This document shows positions 46,065 through 59,660 of a stretch of DNA of 64,000 nt, piece after piece. The notes under the pieces are model-generated. The model was not told the DNA's origin, did no database searches, and was given only the letters and a program-made list of their open reading frames with translations. The position numbers and the translations under genes are program-made. Source of the stretch: Leptidea sinapis (lineage: Eukaryota; Arthropoda; Insecta; Lepidoptera; Pieridae); contig NC_066293.1 of assembly GCF_905404315.1 (NCBI RefSeq), forward strand, positions 325,001 to 389,000, given 5' to 3'. Numbering within the stretch: position 1 is the stretch's first letter; every line of letters starts with the position of its first letter.

Positions 46065-47447
46065 AGTCGCATCGCAATCGCTAGTGGAAGTGTCACGATT
46101 TTGAGTAGCTCCGCAGTTTTAAAATCCCATAAATAGGTTTTTTCGCGATATCATATCCAAGTTATATATCATTGGATGCGCGCTCGAAAGTCTCAGTGAT
46201 TAGTGAAAGTGAGTTGAAAATCGGTTGTAATTTGGACTTTTTATTAAGAAAAAACATAAAAGTGAAACTTTACAGTTAAATTGTGCCGAAACAAAATCGG
46301 TGACGTATTGTTTTCGGACTGCAGTTTTGTGCACCTTGTCTGCCCTCACTCTTGGAAAACACGTCCAGATTTTTCTGGGGAAGAACCGAAGAAGAGGAGG
46401 AAAAAATTTATTTTGAGACTGAAATAGACTACAAAACTACTTTTTTTGAATTGTAATGTTGTGCACTACATCTGCCTCCTTCGTTTAAGACCACTCCCAG
46501 ATTTTTCTGGTGAGGCTACGAAGTAGGAGAAGGAAAATTTAATTTGCGCCTAAACAGGTTCGTAAATCCAAAATTATTAATAACGATCAAGAGCCCCTCG
46601 TTAATACGCATCTTTTGAGACCCATCACAGAATTTTTGGTCAAGGCCTCGAAGTAGGAGAGGCAAAAAAAACAACATCCTGGTGTGAGCCATCAGCCATT
46701 CGAAGAGTCCGACGGGATCCAAGGGTACCAGAAGATCGGCCGCGACGAGCTCTTTACGAAGACACCAATCAACAGTAATTTTAATTAATTTTTAACCATA
46801 AACCAGCCTTTTTTCGTTTTGTAAGTAAAAAATTTTAAATTTGTAATTAAGATAGTAATCGTAAAATTAACTCTTAAATTAATTGTGTGGTACTGCTAGA
46901 AAGAACTCTTTACGCTCTTTTCAGGCATATCAAGCAAACTGACGTACCTTATTATACTAAAGTACAAACATCATTACCAAGTTATATTTTGCGGCTTATA
47001 ACTGCAAAATATAGGTTGGTAAAATTTTGTGTTCCGAAATACGGCTAAGGGTGACACGTTTTAGATTCAATTTAATTAAATTTAATTAATTTTTAGACAA
47101 TAGATTGCCACAAGCAAACATACAAAAAATCTTCAAATAGTCATAACACCCGTCTCAGTTGATTCAGACCCTTCGAGTTTGGATTCCAACGGATCCTTTC
47201 CTCGAGGGGAACAGTTTGGATCAGGCGGATTTCCCCCCAGATACCCCCATTAAATTTTTTTTTACCTCACCCCCTTAAGTCTCAACTTTGATCCCTGTGC
47301 TCCAAGACCCCCCGAGTTTGGGCTCAAACTGCCTGTCTCATTGAGAGGAACAGTTTGGCTCTGACAGATTTACCCTAAGACCTCCCCCTCCCCTGAAAAT
47401 CTCAAATTTCACATTTACACATATAAATAATTGAATATATACATCTG
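46065..47447 (+). mobile_element. TRAS-A A3 5' leader
   Basis: About 210 bp shorter than in A1 because one unit of the GGAACAGTTTGG repeat, with its C-runs, is missing. GGCTCTGAC joins directly to AGATTTACCCTAAG. No gene seen. Confidence 0.8.
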
Positions 47448-48733
47448 ATGGCTCTTTGTAGAACCCCGACAAAAACCCATAACCCAGTAGAGTACGAGGA
47501 ACCAATGTCACCGCCCAAAACGGCAACCACTGTGTCATCTACAGTCCGACGCAGTATCGGACTAGGGGAAGCCATAGGTAATGAGCATCTTAATACTACA
47601 CCCACTACCAGTAGCACAGTGCAGGAAGGACCTAGCCAGCAGTACAAGGATAGGCTGACAGAAGCTAGAGCTTGCCTAAGTAAGGGTAAGAAGCATCTCA
47701 GTAATTCACGCAATATAAAAACCGACATAAAGCTGGCGGTGACGGAGGCTTTTGACCAACTCTACCAAATAATAAAGGAACAGGATCAAGAATTAAACGG
47801 TAAGGGAAAGAAAGAGCAAACATCCAGCAGGAAGGAAACCAGTAGGCAGGGAATGAACGACGCAGAAAACATAGACATGAACAACCTCATGAAAGAACTA
47901 ATAACAACAAGGGAGCACCTACATGATAATAACCAAAAAATGCAAGAGTTACAGAACTTGATAGAAGAGCAGAAAAATTCGTTCAAATCAGCAACCTACG
48001 CGAGTATAGTAGCCGGTCAAACTAGAGAGAAAAACCATGAAAGGATGGCCCTGCACTCCATAGTAATAGCGTCGGAGGACGAAACTGATACGGGAGAGAA
48101 GGTGCTAAGTAAAATAAGAGACGCCGTCGATGCAAAAGAAGGATGGGTCCAAGTAGAAAGGGTGCGAAAAGCAAAGGACAGAAAAATAATTATGAGCATG
48201 CGGAACAAAGAAGACAGAAATAGAGTCAAAAAAAGAATAGAAAAATCGGGTTAAAAGTGTGAGGAGGTGCATAACAAGGATCCCCTTATAATAATGAAAA
48301 ATGTTTTAGCGGTTCACACAGACTCGGACATTAAAAAGGCCCTAGCAAATCAAAATAAACATATTTTAGAGGGACTGCACCCACAGGCGATTCGAATGGA
48401 AGTCAAATACAGGAGAAAGACCAGAAACCCTCATATGTGTCATCTTGTAATGAGTGTCTCTCCACAGATATGGAAGCGGGTTACGGAGAATGGTCAGCTC
48501 CATATCGACATTCAAAGAATCCAAGTCGAGGACCAGTCTCCTTTACTACAATGCACGAGATGCCTTGGCTATGGCCATGGAAAACGATTTTGCAAGGAGG
48601 AGGTGGACTCTTGTAGCCACTGTGGCGGCCCACACTTAAGGGCGGATTGCCACAAGTGGACGTCGAGCGCGCCCCCTTCATGCAAAAACTGCATAAAAGC
48701 TAAAGCAGATATAAATGATCACAATGCATTTAG
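47448..48733 (+). pseudogene. TRAS-A ORF1, copy A3
   Basis: Same gag, with a TAA nonsense codon at 48252-48254 (GGTTAAAAG versus GGTTTAAAG in A1), and interrupted after HNAFS by the jockey-like insertion. First two zinc knuckles intact. Marker residues are of the A3/A4 type (EEPMSPPKTA, IVIASEDE, VDAKEGW). Confidence 0.9.
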
Positions 48734-50310
48734 TTACTGAATATGTGACACACAACTTAAATCTAAAGAAGTCGACTGGAATGTTCCTCCTGGACATCGA
48801 AAAGGCTTTTGACACAGTTTGGCACGATGCATTACTGAGTAAACTGATTAGCCTAGATACTCCCATTATGCTTGCGAAATTAATAAAATCGTACTTGACT
48901 GAAAGAAATTTTATAGTTCATGTTGGTGAAAACTCTTCATCTCCAAAATCTGTACCTGCTGGAGTCCCTCAGGGCTCCATCCTGGGACCTTATCTGTTTC
49001 TTATCTTTGTAAATGACATCCCCATACAAAACCACACAAACATCGCATGCTTTGCTGATGATACAGCGTCCTTTACCTCATCAAACGATATAGATTTAAT
49101 AGTTAGCCGGCTCCAATTATCAATAGACCTACTTCTTGCCTATTTCAAAAGATGGAAACTTAAAATAAACACGTCAAAAACAGAAGCGATACTTTTCACT
49201 AGAAAACGCAAACTACCTACACGTCAAATTAAGATCGATGACTACCAAATTCCTTGGAGCAAGTCAGTTAAATACTTAGGTATTACCTTAGATAAAACAC
49301 TCAACTGGACAGCGAACACTTCAAGATTTTGCCAAAAAGGTATAAAGGCCATAAACGCTCTAATTCCAGTCTTCAACAGAAAATCTTGTCTAAGCAGCCA
49401 AACTAAAATAAGTATTTATCGTACCCTAGTCCGTCCCTGTATAACCTACGCATGTCCCGTATGGAGCAGTACATGTAATACCAATTTTAAAAAGCTACAA
49501 GTTATCCAAAATAAAGCGGTAAAATATTCATACAATACCCCAATGTTTACAAATCTCACTAAATTACATAACAATATTGGCCTGCCTAACGTATATTCTT
49601 ATATACACAAAGTTTCAAAAAATTTTTACCTAACAATCAATATTAAAAACAATAATAAGTTAATTACCAGCATAGGTAGGTACAACCAAAAAAAAAAAAT
49701 ATCAAAAGAATTTAAACATTATCGATAACTACGAAATATTTAACCCCAACACTTACTCAACTGGACTTGTCTAGTTATGAGTCATCACTCAACAGGCACA
49801 TCTACTCGCGCAGTTACGAACTACGAAGCACTGTCTGCGTTGTTCGCGAGCTATTGTCGCCCGTATGCAGAAGCTACCTAGGGTGCTGGTGGCATGTGAG
49901 CGACAACGACGGATCGTCCACTCTTGCGTAGCACTGTTGTTTACAAACCTGATTCTGAGTTCTCACTCAAAACGACCCCGATGGCTTCTCGCCTTTGTTT
50001 CTTGCTGTTTTTTATGGACAAGTGTATAATTTGGATTATCTACCTACATTCTAGAAAATGTAATGCTGCTTAGGTACTGAAGCATACATATAATTATATA
50101 AGTTACCTGTTTGTTATTTATAATAATTAAGTATATATAAATTAAGTATTTGTAATTTTAAATTCCTTTAAATAGTTTTTGTATTACAGGCGATATCTGT
50201 TAAAAAACGTGTTACTACTGTTATTACTTGTATTTCTAGGTTTTAATGTACACTGGAAACATACAACTGTAATAATTATGATAATAAAGAAATTTCAAAT
50301 CAAATCAAAT
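48734..50310 (+). mobile_element. Jockey-like non-LTR element, 5'-truncated
   Basis: Flanked by a 12-bp target duplication CAATGCATTTAG (48722-48733 and 50311-50322); the uninterrupted site is in A1 near 19001. The body encodes a reverse transcriptase from motif A onward (48734-49728): LLDIEKAFDTVWH, GVPQGSILGP, CFADDTASF, KYLGITLDKTLNW. A 3' region of about 580 bp follows, with AATAAAG and a tail of CAAAT units. The endonuclease and the N-terminal RT part are missing. The clade is inferred from the motifs. The largest frame uses the upstream gag bases as its start, so no native start remains. Confidence 0.92.
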
Positions 50311-50386
50311 CAATGCATTTAGCCAAACATGTCCAGTGCGAGAGCGGTGGGATGACCTAGCGAGGTCATCCGTAGCATATTGCTAA
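50311..50386 (+). pseudogene. TRAS-A ORF1 3' remainder, copy A3
   Basis: The last 21 codons of gag after the insertion, ending LARSSVAYC and TAA at 50384-50386, followed by GGGCACC. The 9-bp hairpin before the stop is kept. Confidence 0.88.
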
Positions 50387-53300
50387 GGGCACCTCGACGG
50401 AAAACCATACATACGCTCTCATCCAAGCCAATCTTCAACGAAAGCGCCTCTCCACAGATGAACTTTTTATCGAGGCGGCGAAGAGGAAATCTGCCTTTGC
50501 TCTTATACAGGAGCCTTATATCGGATCGACTGGCTATATGAAAAACTACCGAGGCACGAGGATATTCCAGGTAAAGGGAGTTGACCCCGTTAAAGCGGCA
50601 ATAGTTGTTTTTGACCCGAATAATCTATTGTTCAATATCCACAATTGTCCACGCCAAACATCATAGTGGTGGGGGCAAAGACCGGAGCCTGGAATGTCAC
50701 GATAGTATCCTTCTACTTTGAGCCCGATCAGCCAATCTATCTATACCTCTCACAACTTCAAAAAATAAGGGACGAAGTAGGGCCGGTTAAGCTTCTGATA
50801 GGTGGCGATAGCAACGCCAAAAACCTATGGTGGGGTAGTAAAGTTGACGATGCAAGGGGCCAAAGCTGATGGACACGATTGACAATATGGGGCTACATAT
50901 CTTAAACATAGGAGACACGCCAACGTTTGACACTATAAGAGGTGGTAAAAGTTATAAGTCAAACGTCGACCTCACGGCTTGTTCGACGAATTTGTTGGAC
51001 AGAATTCTAAACTGGAGGGTAGATGAAGCTTTGACGAGTTCAGACCATAACGGAATACTTTTTGACATTGCTCTTCGTAGATCGCGTGGTGTGGGTATCG
51101 CTAGGACAACCAGAGTGTTCAACACTAAAAATGTTAACTGGTCTCGGTTTCGGAAGAAACTGGATCAGCTGAACCAAGATAATAACTTAACATCAGTAGA
51201 TATAGACACAATTAACACCATAGAACGCCTGGAGGAAGTGGCGACGCTCTACACATCTAATATCACAAAAATCTGCGAAGAATTGTTTTAAAAAAAGAAG
51301 AAGTGCCAGCAGTTAGGGATGCCGTGGTGGTCTGACGAACTCGAAAAGCTGAAAAGAGAAGTGGGTACCTTCAAAAATAGGATTAAACGAGCTGCTGAGT
51401 GTCGGCGTAGTTCAGTGGTAGCAGAATACCTAGCAAAGAAGGACGAGTACGAAGCGAAAGCTAAGGAAGCCCAAATCATCAGCTGGAAGTCCTTTTGTGA
51501 AAAGCAGGATGGTGAGAGCATATGGGATGGCATTTATAGAGTTATAGGTAAGACAAAAAGAAGGGAGGAAGATCTTCCGTTAATAAAAAATGGAAAAACG
51601 CTCGAGGACAATGAATCTGCGGAACTACTGGCGGAGAGTTTCTACCCAGATGATACCACAAATGGGGATACTAAGTGACACTCTCACATCAGAAACAAGG
51701 CCGATAGCATAAATATAAGTAGAAAGGAAAATGAAAGTACTGACCCACCCTTTAAAACGCAAGAATTAAGCTGGGTCTTAAAGACTTTTTGCCCAAAGAA
51801 AGCGCCAGGTTCAGACGGCCTCACGTCAGACATTTGTTCCAATGCCATTAGTGTTAATCCTGCGCTGTACCTATCAATAATAAATAAGTGTCTCGAGCTG
51901 TTCCATTTTCCAGTAATATGGAAGGAAGCAACCGTGGTAGTACTTCGGAAACCTGGAAAAGGGAACTACCAAGACGTCAAGTCTTACCGCCCCATTGGCC
52001 TCCTACCAATATTAGGAAAGATCTTTGAGAAGCTGTTGATGAACAGAATCAAGTACCACGTAATTCCAAGGATAAGTACTCGCCTGTTTGGATTCATGCC
52101 ACAAAAAGGTACCGAGGACGCCCTCTATGAACTAATAAAACACATAAGAACTAAACTTGACCAGAAAAAATTAACTACATTGGTGTCATTGGAAATAGAG
52201 GGCGCCTTCGATAGCGCCTGGTGGCCCATGATTCGAGTTCGACTGGCAGAGGAAAAGTGTCCATGGAACTTGAGGAAGGTAGTTGACAGCTACCTCAATA
52301 ACAGGACGGTTAAGGTGAGATATGCTGGTGCAGAGTACCGCAAAAACACAAGTAAGGGGTGCGTGCAGTGGTCAATCGGGGGTCCAATTTTGTGGAATTT
52401 GTTGCTGGATCCTCTGCTGAAAGAACTAATTGCAATTGGAGTACACGCGCAGGCCTATGCTGATGATGTTGTACTGATTTTTGACGGAGATACCGCTCTG
52501 GAAATAGAGACAAAGGCCAACGCCACTCTCGAGCATGTTCGGGCGTGGGGTGTCGACAACAAGCTAAAATTTGCTCCGCATAAAACCAGTGCTATGCTTA
52601 TGACCAGACGTATAAAATACGACACCCCTCGTCTGATCATGGGGAGAACTGATGTGACAATGCTCAAAGAAATTAAACTTCTAGGACTAATTATCGATCA
52701 AAAATTAACTTTTAACTCTCACGTCAAAAATCAGTGCAAAAAAGCTATAACAGCGTATAAGCAGCTCTCAACGGCAGCAAAAACAAGCTGGGGCCTACAC
52801 CCAGAGGTAGTTCGGATAATATATATAGCAACTATTGAGCCTATAATATTATATGCTGCCAGTGTTTGGGCCCCTGCTGCAAACAAAATCGGGATACGAA
52901 ATAAGCTAAGGTCAGTACAGCGCAGGTTTCTGCAAAAAATTTGTAAGGCGTATCATACTGTATCATTCAACTCGGTATCGATACTGTCAATAACTCTCCC
53001 TCTGGATATCCGAGTAGTGGAATGTGCCACTCTATTTAAAATCAAAAAAGGGGAACCACTTGAAAACCTGCCAGACAGAGAAATTGAATTGAAGGCACCA
53101 GTGACAGACTCATTATATCCGGCTGAATACACTGGCTTGACTTTCCGCACACTAGAAAACCAACAACAACTCGACGACAATAGCAACTACAACATAAGAA
53201 TCTTCACAGATGGGAGCAAGATTGAGGGCAGAGTCGGAGCATCCCTATCGGTATGCAATGAAGCATCCGAAATTAAAGCCGTCAAACATAGTCTCCCATC

Positions 53301-54059
53301 CTATTGTTCTGTTTTCCAGGCGGAACTTCTCGCCATCCAAAAAGCGACAGACGCTATCCTCAACAGGAAGGAGGACAGGTTTGCCATATATAGTGATTCC
53401 AGAGCGGCCCTTGAAACGATAATGAGACCTAATAATATGCACCCATTGACCACAAAAATAAGAATAAACCTAAAAGATTTACACTCTCAAGGCAAATGTT
53501 AGACCTATTTTGGGTGAAAGCTCATATAGGATTAGTAGGCAATGAGAGGGCAGACATTTTGGCTAAGGAGGCTGCTCTGAAATCAAAGAAAAAACCGGAG
53601 TATGACAGATGCCCAATTTCATTCGCCAAGCGAAGCATACGGATGCGGTCACTCGGCGAATGGAACAGTGAATACCAAACTGGAACCACGGCGAACATAA
53701 CGAAGATGTTCTTCCCCGACGCAGTAGTCGCGTACCACACCGTCAGTAAAATAGAAACATCTGCCATAAATACACAGTTATTCACGGGGCATGGGGGTTT
53801 CTCGGAATATCTGGCAATGTTCAAGTGTAAGGAGAACCCCTCATGCCCTTGTGAACGAGACCAACCCGAATCCATCCCGCATATCCTTTTCGATTGTCCA
53901 ATTAATGCATTTGAAAGATTTAAAGCCGAACAAAAACTGAACACAAAAATAGACAAACATAATATAGCCGAAATATTAGAAAGTAAAAATAGAGATATAT
54001 TTATAAAATATTCCACGGCAATAATAAGTAAGGTGATAAAAAGGAATGGAACTAAGTAA
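50387..54059 (+). pseudogene. TRAS-A ORF2, copy A3
   Basis: Keeps the endonuclease GDSNAKNLWWGS motif that A1 lost. However, a one-base loss near 50625 (GAATAATCTATTG versus GAATATAGATATTG) shifts the frame upstream of it, and one more base is missing at GGCCAAAGC near 50862. TAA at 51288-51290 and the shared TGA at 51676-51678 follow. In RT motif A the catalytic Asp is Glu (SLEIEGAFDS, codon 52192-52194). VQW replaces PQG; YADD is kept. The RNase H frameshift near 53500 is shared, but the following WVKAHIGLVGNERAD is intact, unlike in A1 and A2. Confidence 0.92.
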
Positions 54060-54535
54060 AATGTAATGAGAATTGAATTGGATTGAATTGTGTAAATATT
54101 ATGAGAATATGTGGACTAGCATATAAACCGAAAGTGTATATAAATGTATTAGATTTAAGTAGACAATAAGCGATCACATATTATATATTGTAAAAAAAAA
54201 TGTAATAGATTATATGTTCATTATGTAAATAGTTTATAAAAAATTGTATTAAAATTGTCACCATAATTACTGAATTACCCAAATAAAGAATAGATTAAGT
54301 AAGCTAGGGTACCGGGAAATCCCACCCGGAATATATGAAAGAAAGAGATGAATAAAAGAAAGAACAAGTATGAAGCATAAAAGTGATGCAGCAAATGCGA
54401 GACTCGGTATGAACGATATTAGATGTCACAGTCTGCGCCATTGCCGGCGGAGGAAGTAGAATAAGCTTAGTAGATCCTCGGCCCTGGAGCAAAAGCTGCC
54501 AGGGAGGTAGGCCTACTAGGTGCCAAAAAAAAAAA
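54060..54535 (+). mobile_element. TRAS-A A3 3' untranslated region
   Basis: As in A1, ending with the AAAA-loop hairpin, the palindrome, TAGGTGCC and 11 A. Confidence 0.85.
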
Positions 54536-54567
54536 CCTAACCTAACCTAACCTAACCTAACCTAACC
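54536..54567 (+). repeat. Telomeric (CCTAA) array A3/B5
   Basis: About six perfect CCTAA units, without the CCTGA variant of the A1/B2 and A2/B4 arrays. Confidence 0.95.
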
Positions 54568-54894
54568 TTCTCCGCACTCATGGCCCAAATCATCACGGGC
54601 CATGGCGGCTTCTCGGCGTATCTCGACCGGTTTGGACTGAAGGATAGCCCAGTGTGCATATGCGACGGTCAAACGGACGAAAACGCATTGCACCTGGTGC
54701 TCGACTGCCCTAAGTTCGGCCGGTGGAGATTCGACCTGGAAGTTCAAAGCGGAGTGGCCGTTCTTGAGGCCAACCTTCCTTTGCTTATAAACAAGCCAAA
54801 TAGGAAGCTGTTTGAGGCGTTTTGTGTTAGGATTCTTATGGATGTGCTGCCAAGAAACGGCAGCAACATAAATGTTAATAAGTTTAGATTGTAA
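54568..54894 (+). pseudogene. TRAS-B ORF2 C-terminus, copy B5
   Basis: Same fragment and same 5' truncation point as the other B copies. Complete to TAA. Confidence 0.9.
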
Positions 54895-55361
54895 ATAGTT
54901 AGCTGTAAAAATTTAAACTGATGTAAATAGACTCTAATAGTAGACAATGTTCAAGTCTACTATATACACAAGCCACAAGACAGTATTAGGTTAAATCAAA
55001 TATAGGTCATAATATAATTAGTGTTAAAATATGTATAATATGGTTCCCTATGCCAATGCATAGGGCCCATAATACATCCCTAGTCTGTAAGTGAATGTGC
55101 CTAGAATAAGATAGTTTAAGTAATCAAACTGTAAATAGTATAGATAGCTGTAAGATATTTGCAATAGTATATAAGGAATTGATTAAAAATGTTAGTAGGT
55201 AAGCGACAAATATAAATAAAAGTGATTATTATAAGTGATAAGAAAACCCACAACCCCTACGGTCTCATGGTAGGGAGAAATTTGTTATACATAAGTAGTA
55301 GCTCCTCGGCCCTGGAGCGAAAGCTGCCAGAGAGGTAGGCCTACTAGGAAAAAAAAAAAAA
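54895..55361 (+). mobile_element. TRAS-B 3' untranslated region, copy B5
   Basis: Uninterrupted. The terminal hairpin has one substitution in the 3' arm (GCCAGAGAGG instead of GCCAGGGAGG), which unpairs one base of the stem. Poly(A) 55349-55361. Confidence 0.85.
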
Positions 55362-55373
55362 CCTAACCTAACC
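55362..55373 (+). repeat. Telomeric repeat B5/A4
   Basis: Only CCTAACCTAACC separates the poly(A) of B5 from the first base of A4. Confidence 0.93.
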
Positions 55374-56758
55374 AGTCGCATCGCAATCGCTAGTGGAAGT
55401 GTCACGATTTTGAGTAGCTCCGCAGTTTTAAAATCCCATAAATAGGTTTTTTCGCGATATCATATCCAAGTTATATATCATTGGATGCGCGCTCGAAAGT
55501 CTCAGTGATTAGTGAAAGTGTGTTGAAAATCGGTTGTAATTTGGACTTTTTATTAAGAAAAAACATAAAAGTGAAACTTTACAGTTAAATTGTGCCGAAA
55601 CAAAATCGGTGACGTATTGTTTTCGGACTGCAGTTTTGTGCACCTTGTCTGCCCTCACTCTTGGAAAACACGTCCAGATTTTTCTGGGGAAGAACCGAAG
55701 AAGAGGAGGAAAAAATTTATTTTGCGACTGAAATAGACTACAAAACTACTTTTTTTGAATTGTAATGTTGTGCACTACATCTGCCTCCTTCGTTTAAGAC
55801 CACTCCCAGATTTTTCTGGTGAGGCTACGAAGTAGGAGAAGGAAAATTTAATTTGCGCCTAAACAGGTTCGTCAATCCAAAATTATTAATAACGATCAAG
55901 AGCCCCTCGTTAATACGCATCTTTTGAGACCCATCACAGAATTTTTGGTCAAGGCCTCGAAGTAGGAGAGGCAAAAAAAACAACATCCTGGTGTGAGCCA
56001 TCAGCCATTCGAAGAGTCCGACGGGATCCAAGGGTACCAGAAGATCGGCCGCGACGAGCTCTTTACGAAGACACCAATCAACACTAATTTTAATTAATTT
56101 TTAACCATAAACCAGCCTTTTTTCGTTTTGTAAGTAAAAAATTTTAAATTTGTAATTAAGATAGTAATCGTAAAATTAACTCTTAAATTAATTGTGTGGT
56201 ACTGCTAGAAAGAACTCTTTACGCTCTTTTCAGGCATATCAAGCAAACTGACGTACCTTATTATACTAAAGTACAAACATCATTACCAAGTTATATTTTG
56301 CGGCTTATAACTGCAAAATATAGGTTGGTAAAATTTTGTGTTCCGAAATACGGCTAAGGGTGACACGTTTTATATTCAATTTAATTAAATTTAATTAATT
56401 TTTAGACAATAGATTGCCACAAGCAAACATACAAAAAATCTTCAAATAGTCATAACACCCGTCTCAGTTGACTCAGACCCTTCGAGTTTGGGTTCCAACG
56501 GATCCTTTCCTCGAGGGGAACAGTTTGGATCAGGCGGATTTCCCCCCAGATACCCCCCATTAAATTTTTTATTTACCTCACCCCCTTAAGTCTCAACTTT
56601 GATCCCTGTGCTCCCAGACCCCCCGAGTTTGGGCTCAAACTGCCTGTCTCATTGAGAGGAACAGTTTGGCTCTGACAGATTTACCCTAAGACCTCCCCCT
56701 CCCCTGAAAATCTCAAATTTCACATTTACACATATAAATAATTGAATATATACATCTA
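55374..56758 (+). mobile_element. TRAS-A A4 5' leader
   Basis: Like A3, with the same loss of one repeat unit. No gene seen. Confidence 0.8.
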
Positions 56759-58044
56759 ATGGGTCTTTGTAGAACCCCGACAAAAACCCATAACCCAGTA
56801 GAGTACGAGGAACCAATGTCACCGCCCAAAACGGCAACCACTGTGTCATCTACAGTCCGACGCAGTATCGGACTAGGGGAAGCCATAGGTAATGAGCATC
56901 TTAATACTACACCCACTACCAGTAGCACAGTGCAGGAAGGACCTAGCCAGCAGTACAAGGATAGGCTGACAGAAGCTAGAGCTTGCCTAAGTAAGGGTAA
57001 GAAGCATCTCAGTAATTCACGCAATATAAAAACCGACATAAAGCTGGCGGTGACGGAGGCTTTTGACCAACTCTACCAAATAATAAAGGAACAGGATCAA
57101 GAATTAAACGGTAAGGGAAAGAAAGAGCAAACATCCAGCAGGAAGGAAACCAGTAGGCAGGGAATGAACGACGCAGAAAACATAGACATGAACAACCTCA
57201 TGAAAGAACTAATAACAACAAGGGAGCACCTACATGATAATAACCAAAAAATGCAAGAGTTACAGAACTTGATAGAAGAGCAGAAAAATTCGTTCAAATC
57301 AGCAACCTACGCGAGTATAGTAGCCGGTCAAACTAGAGAGAAAAACCATGAAAGGATGGCCCTGCACTCCATAGTAATAGCGTCGGAGGACGAAACTGAT
57401 ACGGGAGAGAAGGTGCTAAGTAAAATAAGAGACGCCGTCGATGCAAAAGAAGGATGGGTCCAAGTAGAAAGGGTGCGAAAAGCAAAGGACAGAAAAATAA
57501 TTATGAGCATGCGGAACAAAGAAGACAGAAATAGAGTCAAAGAAAGAATAGAAAAATCGGGTTTAAAGTGTGAGGAGGTGCATAACAAGGATCCCCTTAT
57601 AATAATGAAAAATGTTTTAGCGGTTCACACAGACTCGGACATTAAAAAGGCCCTAGCAAATCGAAATAAACATATTTTAGAGGGACTGCACCCACAGGCG
57701 ATTCGAATGGAAGTCAAATACAGGAGAAAGACCAGAAACCCTCATATGTGTCATCTTGTAATGAGTGTCTCTCCACAGATATGGAAGCGGGTTACGGAGA
57801 ATGGTCAGCTCCATATCGACATTCAAAGAATCCAAGTCGAGGACCAGTCTCCTTTACTACAATGCACGAGATGCCTTGGCTATGGCCATGGAAAACGATT
57901 TTGCAAGGAGGAGGTGGACTCTTGTAGCCACTGTGGCGGCCCACACTTAAGGGCGGATTGCCACAAGTGGACGTCGAGCGCGCCCCCTTCATGCAAAAAC
58001 TGCATAAAAGCTAAAGCAGATATAAATGATCACAATGCATTTAG
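56759..58044 (+). pseudogene. TRAS-A ORF1, copy A4, interrupted
   Basis: Begins MGLCRTPTK (others MALCRTPTK). No nonsense codon before the jockey insertion, which cuts the frame after HNAFS as in A3. Marker residues of the A3 type, plus LANRNKH for LANQNKH. Confidence 0.9.
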
Positions 58045-59584
58045 TTACTGAATATGTGACACACAACTTAAATCTAAAGAAGTCGACTGGAATGTTCCTC
58101 CTGGACATCGAAAAGGCTTTTGACACAGTTTGGCACGATGCATTACTGAGTAAACTGATTAGCCTAGATACTCCCATTATGCTTGCGAAATTAATAAAAT
58201 CGTACTTGACTGAAAGAAATTTTATAGTTCATGTTGGTGAAAACTCTTCATCTCCAAAATCTGTACCTGCTGGAGTCCCTCAGGGCTCCATCCTGGGACC
58301 TTATCTGTTTCTTATCTTTGTAAATGACATCCCCATACAAAACCACACAAACATCGCATGCTTTGCTGATGATACAGCGTCCTTTACCTCATCATACGAT
58401 ATAGATTTAATAGTTAGCCGGCTCCAATTATCAATAGACCTACTTCTTGCCTATTTCAAAAGATGGAAACTTAAAATAAACACGTCAAAAACAGAAGCGA
58501 TACTTTTCACTAGAAAACGCAAACTACCTACACGTCAAATTAAGGTCGATGACTACCAAATTCCTTGGAGCAAGTCAGTTAAATACTTAGGTATTACCTT
58601 AGATAAAACACTCAACTGGACAGCGAACACTTCAAGATTTTGCCAAACGTATAAAGGCCATAAACGCTCTAATTCCAGTCTTCAACAGAAAATCTTGTCT
58701 AAGCAGCCAAACTAAAATAAGTATTTATCGTAACCTAGTCCGTCCCTGTATAACCTACGCATGTCCCGTATGGAGCAGTACATGTAATACCAATTTTAAA
58801 AAGCTACAAGTTATCCAAAATAAAGCGGTAAAATATTCATACAATACCCCAATGTTTACAAATCTCACTAAATTACATAACAATATTGGCCTGCCTAACG
58901 TATATTCTTATATACACAAAGTTTCAAAAAATTTTTACCTAACAATCAATACTAAAAACAATAATAAGTTAATTACCAGCATAGGTTAAACATTATCGAT
59001 AACTACGAAATATTTAACCCCAACACTTACTCAACTGGACTTGTCTAGTTATGAGTCATCACTCAACAGGCACATCTACTCGCGCAGTTACGAACTACGA
59101 AGCACTGTCTGCGTTGTTCGCGAGCTGTTGTCGCCCGTATGCAGAAGCTACCTAGGGTGCTGGTGGCATGTGAGCGACAACGACGGATCGTCCACTCTTG
59201 CCTAGCACTGTTGTTTACAAACCTGATTCTGAGTTCTCACTCAAAACGACCCCGATGGCTTCTCGCCTTTGTTTCTTGCTGTTTTTTATGGACAAGTGTA
59301 TAATTTGGATTATCTACCTACATTGTAGAAAATGTAATGCTGCTTAGGTACTGAAGCATACATATAATTATATAAGTTACCTGTTTGTTATTTATAATAA
59401 TTAAGTATATATAAATTAAGTATTTGTAATTTTAAATTCCTTTCAATAGTTTTTGTATTACAGGCGATATCTGTTAAAAAACGTGTTACTACTGTTATTA
59501 CTTGTATTTCTAGGTTTTAATGTACACTGGAAACATACAACTGTAATAATTATGATAATAAAGAAATTTCAAATCAAATCAAAT
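58045..59584 (+). mobile_element. Jockey-like element in A4, decayed
   Basis: Same insertion as in A3 with the same 12-bp flank (58033-58044 and 59585-59596). It has a two-base loss near 58647 (CCAAACGTATAAAGG versus CCAAAAAGGTATAAAGG) that breaks the RT frame after KYLGITLDKTLNW. A deletion near 58985 removes the A-run region at the end of the frame. RT motifs A, B and FADD are still readable (frame to 58715). Confidence 0.9.
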
Positions 59585-59660
59585 CAATGCATTTAGCCAA
59601 ACATGTCCAGTGCGAAAGCGGTGGGATGACCTAGCGAGGTCATCCGTAGCATATTGCTAA
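59585..59660 (+). pseudogene. TRAS-A ORF1 3' remainder, copy A4
   Basis: End of gag after the insertion, with the pre-stop hairpin and TAA at 59658-59660, followed by GGGCACC. Confidence 0.88.

Larger units (their letters stand above)
46065..54535 (+). mobile_element. TRAS-A copy A3 with jockey insertion
   Basis: 8.5-kb element, complete 5' end to poly(A) (54525-54535). It differs from A1 by a two-unit instead of three-unit second leader repeat, a full jockey-like insertion in gag (48734-50310), and its own set of ORF2 lesions. It shares the insertion and leader deletion with A4. Confidence 0.9.
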
